Below are positions 1 through 5,317 of a DNA stretch of 5,317 nt, piece by piece. The translations under genes were made by a program, and so were the position numbers. A model generated the notes under the pieces. The model had not been told where the DNA came from. It saw only the letters and a program-made list of their open reading frames with translations, and searched no databases. This stretch comes from Deltaproteobacteria bacterium (GTDB lineage Bacteria > Desulfobacterota > JADFXK01), in contig JADFYA010000243.1 in the NCBI GenBank assembly GCA_015233285.1, positions 510-5,826 on the forward strand. The letters run 5' to 3'. Positions within the stretch are counted from its first letter, which is position 1. The number at the start of each line of letters is the position of its first letter.

Positions 1-748
1 GATCTCCGCGGAAGTCGTCAGGCTCGGTTTTCTCGCCCCGCTTGATCAGCAGATTCGTAGACACCTTTTCGTATGCCGTTAGGCGCTCGATGTGGCCGGT
101 GAAATAGGCGCCGGGGATGATCGGTGTGGAGTTCTTGATCACAACCACCTTCAAACCCAAAGCTTCGAGGTCTTCTTTATTAAGTTGGCCGAGGTCAAGC
201 AGGTCGTCGGCGCCCGGCCGAAGGATGTAGCGATGGTCAAAAGCCTCCTCGCCGACATAGAACGGAGCGTCTTTGGACAGGCGCGGCTGATTTTGTTTCA
301 GGATTTCCACCGCAGCCATGAAGTGATCAAAATGGCCGTGGCTCAAACAGAAAGAAGCTGATTTTCCAATGTCTATTCCCAGGAGGGCCAGGTTGTTAAG
401 GACACCCACGGGATCAAGTCCAAAGTCGAACATGCAGGCACTCGTTTGGCCGTTGACAACGGTTTCCACGTAATACGAGAGGCCGTGCTCCGCGTGAATC
501 GACTTGCCCGGCGTGGAGCGGTACCGTTTGGTGATCTTATTGTCGGGTCTCAGGGCGTCATAATAATTGTCCGTCAACACCCAGATGCTAACCTTGTCCA
601 CCTCAACGATATTTGAGGCCGCCTGGGCTGGGCCCTCTCCTCCATCCGCCGAGGCCTTTTCCTCAACTGTGTTTCCGGCGGCCAACAAGACGCCCGCAGC
701 AGCCGAATACTTCAAGAAATCTCTACGTCCCAGATCTGTACTCATCAT
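1..748 (-). CDS. Tat-exported metallo-beta-lactamase-fold hydrolase, COG1237-like (3' end beyond the window)
   Basis: The first 249 residues are visible; the frame is open to the left edge and no stop is reached. The N-terminus has a twin-arginine signal: GRRDFLK at residues 7-13, then a hydrophobic stretch (about 14-25) and a possible AQA cleavage site at 41-43, so the protein is probably folded in the cytoplasm and exported. The mature part carries SHGHFDH (136-142), which holds the canonical HxHxDH metal-binding motif of the metallo-beta-lactamase fold. The following GAYFTGHIER (213-222) resembles the conserved TGEIPR-like segment of the COG1237 group, often annotated as dihydropterin-ribofuranosylaminobenzene-phosphate synthase-like. 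The true substrate cannot be told. The start is the first of two tandem ATGs; AAGGAG lies 6 bases upstream (755-760), which supports it. The nearest gene is divergent, so this gene must have its own promoter. The fold and export signal are well supported; the subfamily is moderately so. Confidence 0.85.
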   Translation of the reverse strand, partial: MMSTDLGRRDFLKYSAAAGVLLAAGNTVEEKASADGGEGPAQAASNIVEVDKVSIWVLTDNYYDALRPDNKITKRYRSTPGKSIHAEHGLSYYVETVVNGQTSACMFDFGLDPVGVLNNLALLGIDIGKSASFCLSHGHFDHFMAAVEILKQNQPRLSKDAPFYVGEEAFDHRYILRPGADDLLDLGQLNKEDLEALGLKVVVIKNSTPIIPGAYFTGHIERLTAYEKVSTNLLIKRGEKTEPDDFRGD

Positions 749-754
749 CACTTT

Positions 755-760
755 CTCCTT
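755..760 (-). promoter_or_regulatory. Ribosome binding site of the Tat/metallo-beta-lactamase gene
   Basis: The minus strand reads AAGGAG followed by a 6-base spacer before the first of two adjacent ATG codons (748-746). This is a near-ideal Shine-Dalgarno site and fixes the start of the gene. Confidence 0.7.
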
Positions 761-790
761 CCATGTAATAATCAGAAGAGTTAGACGAAA

Positions 791-796
791 ATCATA
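791..796 (-). promoter_or_regulatory. Weak candidate -10 box for the Tat/metallo-beta-lactamase gene
   Basis: The minus strand reads TATGAT here, five of six matches to TATAAT, about 43 bases upstream of the start codon. No good -35 box sits 16-18 bases upstream (only a T-rich stretch), so this is a tentative call in an AT-rich region where such hexamers arise by chance. Confidence 0.2.
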
Positions 797-904
797 TAGA
801 ACCCCTCATCTAAATAAAAATCTATCCGTCGCCAATGTCTGGTGCGGCCTGAAATTGTAGAGTGGAATTGCTCAATTATGGTGATATAACCAGGAGATTG
901 TCTA

Positions 905-1075
905 CTAACGTCCGGCGATCTTATATGAGGTGGGTCCCATTGTCAATTCAACGGTTCTAAAATCTACATTGGTGAGCACAACGCTAATCAGGCCCGATGC
1001 CGCACTGCCGGCTTCATCCGTCGTGATCTCTTTATTGAACTCCCTGATAGTCTGAGTCTCTCGCTTGACTAAATG
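905..1075 (-). pseudogene. Possible remnant of the 3' end of an unidentified gene
   Basis: The minus strand is open for 56 codons from just after a TAG (1078-1076) to a TAG at 907-905. Its translation looks protein-like, with a mixed hydrophilic start (RETQTIREFNKEITTDEAG) and beta-rich segments such as SGLISVVLTNVDF and VELTMGPTSYKIAGR. There is no ATG near the start; the first ATG comes about ten codons before the end, and no ribosome binding site is apparent. I do not recognise the family. It could be the decayed tail of a gene displaced when the toxin-antitoxin module arrived, or a chance open frame: a run of this length is not rare over six frames. Confidence 0.2.
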
Positions 1076-1093
1076 CTATTGGTGAGATAAAAT
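1065..1093 (+). promoter_or_regulatory. Sigma70-type promoter of the MntA-HepT module
   Basis: TTGACT (1065-1070, five of six to TTGACA), a 17-base spacer (1071-1087), then TAAAAT (1088-1093, five of six to TATAAT). Spacing is optimal. Transcription would start near base 1100, about 97 bases before the preferred antitoxin start at 1197 and about 30 before a GTG at 1131. It is the best promoter-like match I found in the window and points straight into the module. Confidence 0.65.
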
Positions 1094-1186
1094 GTATTTA
1101 CCTATGGATAGGCTTGGATAAGATGCGATTGTGAGGAAGATTGGGAGAGCAAAACAACCGATGGATGAGCCAATAAAGAGCAGCGC

Positions 1187-1190
1187 AGGA
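1187..1190 (+). promoter_or_regulatory. Ribosome binding site favouring the ATG at 1197
   Basis: AGGA followed by a 6-base spacer before ATG 1197. The upstream alternatives are worse: GTG 1131 has no purine-rich site at proper spacing, and ATG 1161 has GGGAGA about 12-13 bases away. The site therefore helps choose the antitoxin start. Confidence 0.45.
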
Positions 1191-1196
1191 ACAGGC

Positions 1197-1487
1197 ATGG
1201 GTGTCAACCAACTATTGGAGATGCTGAGGCCATGTAAGGATCTGGCCAGGCAGAAGTACAAAGCCGACATAAAAGGGATTTTTGGTTCCTACACCCGGTC
1301 CGAGGAAAATGGTCAAAGTGACGTTGATGTGTTGGTCGAGTTTGAAGAAGAGGCTAATTTGCTAGATCTTATAAGTCTTTCAATGTTCCTCCAGGAAAAG
1401 TTGGGACGGCCGGTAGATGTAGTTCCCCAAAGCGCCCTTAGAGAAGAATTAAGACCGACGATCATGAAGGAAATGATTTATCTATGA
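1197..1487 (+). CDS. mntA: MntA-like nucleotidyltransferase antitoxin (type VII toxin-antitoxin)
   Basis: A 96-residue minimal nucleotidyltransferase. The polymerase-beta-type motif GSx10DxD is complete: G30-S31, then D42 and D44 (SDVDVLVEF), with a third likely carboxylate at D74 in RPVDVVP. In characterised MNT-HepT modules this enzyme transfers AMP from ATP onto a tyrosine of the partner HepT RNase and so neutralises it in the cytoplasm. All catalytic residues are present, so the antitoxin looks functional. The start at ATG 1197 gives the usual family length and has AGGA 6 bases upstream; in-frame GTG 1131 and ATG 1161 would add 22 or 12 residues (residue numbers here assume 1197). Its stop overlaps the hepT start by four bases (ATGA, 1484-1487), a sign of translational coupling, and a strong promoter lies upstream. 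Family assignment is firm; the exact start is not. Confidence 0.85.
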   Translation: MGVNQLLEMLRPCKDLARQKYKADIKGIFGSYTRSEENGQSDVDVLVEFEEEANLLDLISLSMFLQEKLGRPVDVVPQSALREELRPTIMKEMIYL

Positions 1488-1831
1488 GAGATTATATTCT
1501 TTATCTGAAAGATATCCTCCAGGCCATGTAGCGATTGAGACGTTCGTCGTCGGCATTAATTTTGATAGTTTCAAAAAAAAACGATTTGATTTCCAGTGCC
1601 GTGGTCAGGAAGTTCGAGATCATTGGAGAAGCCGCTAAACACATTCCGGAAACAATGAGAAATAGCCATCCGAAAATCCCCTGGAAGGAAATGGCCGGGA
1701 TGCGCGACAAGCTCATTCATTTCTATTTTGGTACTGAATATAACCTGGTTTGGCACACCATCACGGATGTAATTCCAAAGGTGAAACCTCTTATACATAA
1801 GGTGCTGGCCGAACGAGCGCAGAGCGAATAA
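1484..1831 (+). pseudogene. hepT: hepT-like (DUF86) toxin gene with two compensating frameshifts
   Basis: The gene starts at the ATG overlapping the mntA stop and reads MRDYILYLKDILQAM, a typical HepT N-terminus, then hits TAG at 1529-1531. The family sequence continues in the -1 frame (AIETFVVGINFDSF, 1531-1572) and returns to the first frame after a run of nine A (1573-1581), giving KKNDLISSAVVRKFEIIGEA and onward to TAA 1829-1831. One missing G (ATGGTAGCG to ATGTAGCG, near 1528) and one extra A would explain both shifts. Corrected, the protein has 115 residues, normal for the family. The HepT active-site motif Rx4HxY is intact (RDKLIHFY, R74-H79-Y81 in the corrected protein, bases 1703-1726). 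HepT is a HEPN RNase whose tyrosine is AMPylated by MntA. As given, only a 15-residue peptide or an N-terminally shortened product (for example from TTG 1535) could be made. Identity is firm; whether the disruption is biological or a sequencing error is open. Confidence 0.8.
1573..1581 (+). repeat. A9 homopolymer at the second hepT frameshift
   Basis: Nine consecutive A residues sit exactly where the hepT frame returns to its original phase; eight would give the expected FKKNDL reading. Runs of this length are prone to replication and transcriptional slippage and to sequencing miscounts. Confidence 0.7.
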
Positions 1832-1881
1832 GCTTGAAACTTCGATTTGTTGGGGAATGATATAACGGGCTCGAAACCACA

Positions 1882-2892
1882 TCATCCCGCCTTGTGGAAC
1901 TCAGCCCAACTGGGCAGCCCTGGAGCGGAGGAAGCGTGTTTTACGGCAGAGATGATGGCCTGGGTCATGGCTTCGGCGGCCAGGATGCCGACGGCATTGG
2001 GGTCGGGGACCGGTTGGCGGCCCACCGACAGGGCAAAAATCGCGTCACCGTCGAACAGGGTGTGGCAGGGATTGACCGCCCTGGCCAGGCCGGAATGGGC
2101 CATCTTAGCCACCACGGTCATGGCCGTCGTATCCAGCTCGGCGTTGGTGACCACGACGCCAATAGTGGTATTGGCAAAGGCCGGACGAGGTTTGGGCGGC
2201 TGGGATTTGATTAAGTCAACCGGATCGATAAATCCACCGGTGAGATTATCTCTGGCCCCGGCCAGGATCGCTCCGGAACTGGGCTCAATGATGTTGCCCC
2301 AGGCATTGACCACGGCCAACGCCCCGACGATCAGGCCGTAATCAGTGCAGATCGAGGCCGAACCCAGACCGCCTTTCATAGCCTTGTCCCGGCCGGCCAG
2401 TTTCCCCACCGTGGCCCCTGTCCCGGCCCCCACGCAACCTTGAACCACCGGAGCCTTGGAGGCATTCAAGCAGGCGGCATACCCGGCCTCGACTCCGGGC
2501 GGACGATCCGACTCGCTCACCCCCAGGTCATAGATCACGGCTGCAGCCACTTTGGGGACTACGCCGAAGGCCGTAACCAGACCGATGTTCCGTTCCTTGA
2601 GGAAACGCATCACCCCAAAGGAAGCCTCCAGGCCAAAGGCCGATCCCCCGGAAATAAGCAGCCCGTTGAGATACCCGGCCATGTTGCCGGGCCGCAATGA
2701 GTCCGTCCCCAAGGTCCCCGGCGCCCCGCCTCGGACGTCCACTCCGGCTGGAGCCGGCTTATCGGCCAGAATTACGGTACACCCCGTCCAGTGCCGCGGG
2801 TCGGTAAAATGGCCCACAGCCACCCCCGGCACCGCGGTCAGGCCGCCCCGGCAGTCCTGCTGAATCTCTGCAATTTCCTGGTTCGTAGTCAT
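1882..2892 (-). CDS. P1-family aminopeptidase/amidase (DmpA/NylC-like, self-cleaving)
   Basis: A complete 336-residue protein of the P1 (S58) N-terminal-nucleophile family, which includes DmpA L-aminopeptidase/D-esterase, beta-aminopeptidases and the nylon-oligomer hydrolase NylC. Recognisable blocks are GLTAVPGVAVGHFTD (17-31), RGGAPGT (54-60), NGLLISGGSAFGLEA (76-90), GAGTGATVGK (155-164) and NTTIGVVVTNAELD (241-254), followed by AHSGLARAVNPCHTLFDGD (265-283). By family analogy the precursor cuts itself between N241 and T242, leaving T242 as the nucleophile of a short beta chain; NylC also uses a threonine. No signal peptide is seen, so it is probably cytoplasmic. The natural substrate cannot be told. 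The start ATG has GGAG 11 bases upstream (2904-2907), rather far but acceptable. It lies 74 bases after the FemAB-like gene in the same direction and converges with hepT across about 50 bases. Confidence 0.9.
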   Translation of the reverse strand: MTTNQEIAEIQQDCRGGLTAVPGVAVGHFTDPRHWTGCTVILADKPAPAGVDVRGGAPGTLGTDSLRPGNMAGYLNGLLISGGSAFGLEASFGVMRFLKERNIGLVTAFGVVPKVAAAVIYDLGVSESDRPPGVEAGYAACLNASKAPVVQGCVGAGTGATVGKLAGRDKAMKGGLGSASICTDYGLIVGALAVVNAWGNIIEPSSGAILAGARDNLTGGFIDPVDLIKSQPPKPRPAFANTTIGVVVTNAELDTTAMTVVAKMAHSGLARAVNPCHTLFDGDAIFALSVGRQPVPDPNAVGILAAEAMTQAIISAVKHASSAPGLPSWAEFHKAG

Positions 2893-2915
2893 TAATTATT
2901 CATCTCCATCCGGCC

Positions 2916-2945
2916 GGTATAACAGCATAAAGCGAAAGGGCGCAA
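2916..2945 (-). promoter_or_regulatory. Weak candidate promoter for the P1 peptidase gene
   Basis: The minus strand has TTGCGC (2945-2940), an 18-base spacer and TATACC (2921-2916), in the 74-base gap upstream of the peptidase gene. Matches are three and four of six. If real, the peptidase could be transcribed separately from the two upstream genes; otherwise it may ride on their transcript. I found no terminator hairpin in this gap. Confidence 0.2.
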
Positions 2946-2966
2946 ATCTTCTTTCCCCTGATACGG

Positions 2967-4010
2967 CTAACCCAGTAGTCCAAAGGGGATCACGTAAAAC
3001 CAGGGGAAATATTTCAAAATCTTTTCCCGTCCCAGTTGTTTAAAGAAGTTCAGATCGCGATATAATTTAATATAATAAGAATATGGCCGGCCCTGGGCGC
3101 CGAATCCTTGCTTAAATTGAGAGACTCCCAATTGCGTCGGCCAGGTCCCGCCAAAGGAAAAGAAGCGACAGCCGCGCTGCGCCGCCACATGCATGGCCGC
3201 CAACACGACTAAAGACAGAGGCTGACGGGGCCGGGCTTCAGGCCTGGAAAAAACGGTATAATACTCGACCTTGTCTTGAAAAAAAAGAAAAATCGCCCCA
3301 GCCAGGAGTTCCCTTTCTTTGACGGCGTAGATGATCTCAGCCTGGTCCCCAAAGTCATGGATCAACGTTTCCAATATGGCCAAAGGCTTAGGCACTCCGC
3401 CGAGAAAAGTGATACTTTCCTGATGGACCCGATGAAACACTCTTAGCTCTTCCCGGCCGTTAGATATCATCGTGTTGACTCCTTCTTTCCGGGCCTTGCG
3501 AATGGCCGTCCGAGTTCGGCCTTCATAGCCGGTCATTAATCGCGCCTCCAGGTCGGGGCCGTCTTCCGGGAGCGGCGTGACCTGACAAACACGGGAGTCT
3601 AAGGGGGAAAATCCCGGCGGCAAAGCCTTCATCCCGGCGGCGGGCTGATAGGGATTGGAGACGATGGTGGCCGTCAAACAGTCCGTGTCTCGGGCCATCT
3701 CATCCAGGGCGGAAAAAAGGGCCGCGGCATCGGCCTGATTCTCGGCTAAGACACTACCGTTGGAGCCAAAAAAAGGCAAAGAATTGATGACCCGGCCGAT
3801 ACCCAAATCTTCCGACATCCAGGCGGGCAAAACCCCGACCACCCGGCCGTCCCGGCGGGCCACCAGGTAAACGGGCTCACCACCGATGGCATCCTCCAGG
3901 AATTGCTTGAAAGTCAGGCTATGATAGACCATGGCCGCTGGCTGGTCTTGAATGAATCGGGTCCAGTCATCGGAGTCGGCCGGATTGAGTCGGCTAATTT
4001 CTGGGGGCAT
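2967..4010 (-). CDS. FemAB/GNAT-fold acyl- or aminoacyltransferase-like protein
   Basis: A 347-residue protein resembling the FemAB-related GNAT proteins (Acetyltransf_6 type). An N-terminal subdomain opens with SRLNPADSDDWTRF and includes YHSLTFKQFLE and GRVVGVLPAW (about residues 55-64). The central RTRTAIRKARKEGV (165-178) matches the basic R-x-x-IRKARKxGV helix typical of the family. The C-terminal half has YYTVFSRPEARP and GCRFFSFGGTWPTQLGVSQFKQGFG, like the family's closing block, then an aromatic-rich tail. FemAB relatives add amino acids to peptidoglycan bridges or acylate surface polymers and occur in polysaccharide loci; the substrate here is unknown. The start at ATG 4010 puts the domain a few residues from the N-terminus. 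A TTG at 4088 would add 26 residues translated from a simple tandem repeat, so I reject it. No good ribosome binding site precedes 4010. It lies 138 bases after the radical SAM gene. Confidence 0.75.
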   Translation of the reverse strand: MPPEISRLNPADSDDWTRFIQDQPAAMVYHSLTFKQFLEDAIGGEPVYLVARRDGRVVGVLPAWMSEDLGIGRVINSLPFFGSNGSVLAENQADAAALFSALDEMARDTDCLTATIVSNPYQPAAGMKALPPGFSPLDSRVCQVTPLPEDGPDLEARLMTGYEGRTRTAIRKARKEGVNTMISNGREELRVFHRVHQESITFLGGVPKPLAILETLIHDFGDQAEIIYAVKERELLAGAIFLFFQDKVEYYTVFSRPEARPRQPLSLVVLAAMHVAAQRGCRFFSFGGTWPTQLGVSQFKQGFGAQGRPYSYYIKLYRDLNFFKQLGREKILKYFPWFYVIPFGLLG

Positions 4011-4016
4011 AGGCTC

Positions 4017-4044
4017 GTGTTTCGGGTTGCGTGTTTCGTGTTGC
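4017..4044. repeat. Two-copy 14-bp tandem repeat before the FemAB-like gene
   Basis: GTGTTTCGGGTTGC (4017-4030) is followed directly by GTGTTTCGTGTTGC (4031-4044), 13 of 14 identical. It ends 6 bases from the start codon at 4010, so it occupies the place where a ribosome binding site would be expected. Confidence 0.75.
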
Positions 4045-4148
4045 AATGCAGGGATAGCGGGCAGTCCGGCCAATAACCACCGAAACAAGCAGCTCGATCT
4101 GGATAGATGACACCACGTAGCGTTTCCAGGCTGAGCGGGCCGTTGGCC

Positions 4149-5317
4149 TCATGAGTTTAGCGGATAATACCGCGACGGGGCACTGGTCAACAGAAATTCT
4201 TCCTGGTCGAGGAGTTCTTTCCATTTGGCCTGGAATCGATATTGCTGGAGAATCTTCCGGCACAGAGCGATCAGTTCCGCCGCGGCCGAGTAGAGGTGAT
4301 CATCCTCCCCGAGTTGACCCACCAGATGGGCCAGGGCCAAGGCCTGGTGAATTTCTCCGTCCAGATAATAGTCGCAGGCCCGCTGTAGAAGCTCTTGCCG
4401 CGGCAGGTCCAGTAGATGGCCAAACAACACATTGTCCTGATTTTTTTTCGACCTTGGAGAGTAACCGGACACGAGATTGCGGGGCGCCTGGACAGACAGA
4501 TTCCAGAGATAAGAACATTCATGGCAGTGAAATCCCTCCCGAGTCAGTAGGTCAAATCGGCGATGGGCCATATTCTCCCGGAACCGCTGGTAATCAGGGC
4601 CATTCCAGATGTCTTGAACCTCCTGGCGGGTGATATCGCCCAGAAAGACATTCTCTCGTGGTTCTTCAAAACAATAGCTTATCCGGCCATCATGGCAGAT
4701 GGTCATGGAGGCCCACGGAAAGACACAACAGGGGAACGAGTGGTTCGGCAATCGATCCTGGATCATCAGATTTCCCTCGGCTATGGCGCCCTGCCAGTTG
4801 AAGAGTCGGTGCAGATCAACCGAGGCCAGACCAGGAAAGCGGGCCTGAAAGAAATCGACTATGGCCGCGTCGGAGTAGTCCCGGTTGGCCTCCTGCCGGA
4901 CATAATCAATAAAGACATGGGGCCGGCCGGGAGCAGGCATTTGACGGAGCAGGTCTGACAGGTCGGCGAGATTGGTCATGACCCGGTCAAAGTTGTCCGT
5001 TCCGTGGATCCGGGTATAATCGGAGCGATTGATGGCGCTGATGGAGATGCCTAAAGAGTTGATCCGGGGTAACAGCTCCTCAGCCAAAGGCCTGGTCAGC
5101 AAAATGGCGTTGGTGTGGAGAACCAGGTGGATATCCGGCCTGGCCCGGCGGGCATACCGGACAAGGCGGACCAGGTCGGGATGGAGGAGAGGCTCGCCCT
5201 GTTTCATCAGGTAAATTTTTTTGACCTCCCCTGGTAACTGGTCCAGGATGCGCTGAAATAGTTCAAAGGGCATCACTCCCCGGACCGCCCGCATGGCCTG
5301 GTGGAGCGGACACATGC
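4149..5317 (-). CDS. Radical SAM protein with SPASM domain (5' end beyond the window)
   Basis: The frame is open to the right edge. The first visible full codons read MCPLHQ, whose Cys is best taken as the last of the CxxxCxxC cluster motif (compare C-x-M-C-P in this family), so the ATG at 5315 is internal and the true start lies outside. In visible numbering (M=1), KQGEPLLHP (38-46) is the SAM-binding GEP motif, LVLHTNAILL (64-73) the next strand, and about 196-267 a SPASM domain: CCVFPW (196-201), ICHDGRISYC (206-215), LGDI, IWNGPDYQRFR and CHEC (264-267), ligands for an extra iron-sulfur cluster. Such enzymes use reductive cleavage of SAM to modify peptides, proteins or small molecules in the cytoplasm. 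About 110 residues follow the SPASM domain (279-388), mostly helical, with an Ala/Leu-rich TPR-like stretch near 310-357. Upstream of the FemAB-like gene, likely co-transcribed. Substrate unknown. Confidence 0.88.
   Translation of the reverse strand, partial: MCPLHQAMRAVRGVMPFELFQRILDQLPGEVKKIYLMKQGEPLLHPDLVRLVRYARRARPDIHLVLHTNAILLTRPLAEELLPRINSLGISISAINRSDYTRIHGTDNFDRVMTNLADLSDLLRQMPAPGRPHVFIDYVRQEANRDYSDAAIVDFFQARFPGLASVDLHRLFNWQGAIAEGNLMIQDRLPNHSFPCCVFPWASMTICHDGRISYCFEEPRENVFLGDITRQEVQDIWNGPDYQRFRENMAHRRFDLLTREGFHCHECSYLWNLSVQAPRNLVSGYSPRSKKNQDNVLFGHLLDLPRQELLQRACDYYLDGEIHQALALAHLVGQLGEDDHLYSAAAELIALCRKILQQYRFQAKWKELLDQEEFLLTSAPSRYYPLNS

Larger units (their letters stand above)
749..1064. 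other. AT-rich spacer between divergent genes
   Basis: This stretch separates the leftward Tat/metallo-beta-lactamase gene from the rightward toxin-antitoxin module. Besides the ribosome binding site and weak -10 box described separately, I see no RNA gene, no clear terminator hairpin and no complete protein gene. Its right half overlaps a minus-strand open stretch (905-1075) that has no start codon near its beginning and may be a gene remnant. Confidence 0.5.

Noticed and set aside
92..361. Plus-strand open frame opposite the Tat/metallo-beta-lactamase gene
   Set aside because: The minus strand encodes the HxHxDH protein with a Tat signal and a good ribosome binding site, so the plus-strand frame is a shadow.
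1081..1102. Imperfect inverted repeat GGTGAG...TTTACC around the -10 box as an operator
   Set aside because: Only a few positions pair symmetrically; not enough to claim a regulator site.
1832..1881. Terminator between the convergent hepT and P1 peptidase genes
   Set aside because: Only weak pairing (GGGAATGAT with ATCATCCC) and no T run on either strand.
1847..2341. Long plus-strand open frame opposite the P1 peptidase gene
   Set aside because: It is antisense to a well-conserved family protein, has a low-complexity composition and matches no recognisable domain; high GC on one strand keeps stops rare on the other.
4011..4088. N-terminal extension of the FemAB-like protein from TTG 4088
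   Set aside because: The extra 26 residues come largely from the 14-bp tandem repeat and do not resemble the family; the domain begins just after ATG 4010.
4151..4958. Two plus-strand open frames (4151-4633 and 4563-4958) opposite the radical SAM gene
   Set aside because: Both are antisense to the SPASM domain and C-terminal region and show no conserved motif or ribosome binding site.
5313..5315. ATG at the right edge as the start of the radical SAM gene
   Set aside because: It would leave out the first two cysteines of the CxxxCxxC cluster motif, so it must be an internal methionine.

Overview
The window reads as a chromosomal or metagenomic fragment of a GC-rich, probably Gram-negative and possibly anaerobic bacterium. 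The mix of an exported Tat-type metallo-beta-lactamase-fold protein, a SPASM radical SAM protein, a FemAB/GNAT-like protein and an MNT-HepT module would suit a Desulfobacterota-like lineage. That placement is a weak inference: no rRNA, tRNA or lineage marker gene is present. I saw no CRISPR array, insertion sequence or phage gene.

Layout. (1) Bases 1-748, minus strand: the start of a gene for a Tat-exported metallo-beta-lactamase-fold protein of the COG1237 type, which runs off the left edge. (2) Bases 749-1196: an AT-rich spacer with a weak promoter candidate for the first gene, an unidentified open stretch on the minus strand (905-1075), and a very good sigma70-type promoter facing right (TTGACT, 17-base spacer, TAAAAT; 1065-1093). 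(3) Bases 1197-1831, plus strand: a two-gene MntA-HepT (type VII) toxin-antitoxin module. The nucleotidyltransferase antitoxin is intact. The hepT toxin overlaps it by ATGA and carries two opposite one-base changes in short homopolymers, so it cannot be read through as given. (4) Bases 1882-5317, minus strand: three genes in one orientation. In transcription order they are a SPASM-type radical SAM protein (5' end cut by the window in the middle of the iron-sulfur cysteine motif), a FemAB/GNAT-like acyl- or aminoacyltransferase, and a P1-family (DmpA/NylC-like) self-cleaving aminopeptidase.

The toxin-antitoxin block and its promoter are clearly poorer in GC (sampled lines about 35-40%) than the minus-strand block to the right (up to about 68%), which is what a small acquired module would look like. 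The hepT gene and the P1 peptidase gene converge. The radical SAM and FemAB-like genes may serve modification of a cell-surface polymer or a peptide, but no substrate gene is visible, so this stays a guess. The most notable points are the doubly frameshifted but otherwise well-preserved hepT, the Tat signal on a usually cytoplasmic enzyme family, and the extra C-terminal domain of the radical SAM protein.
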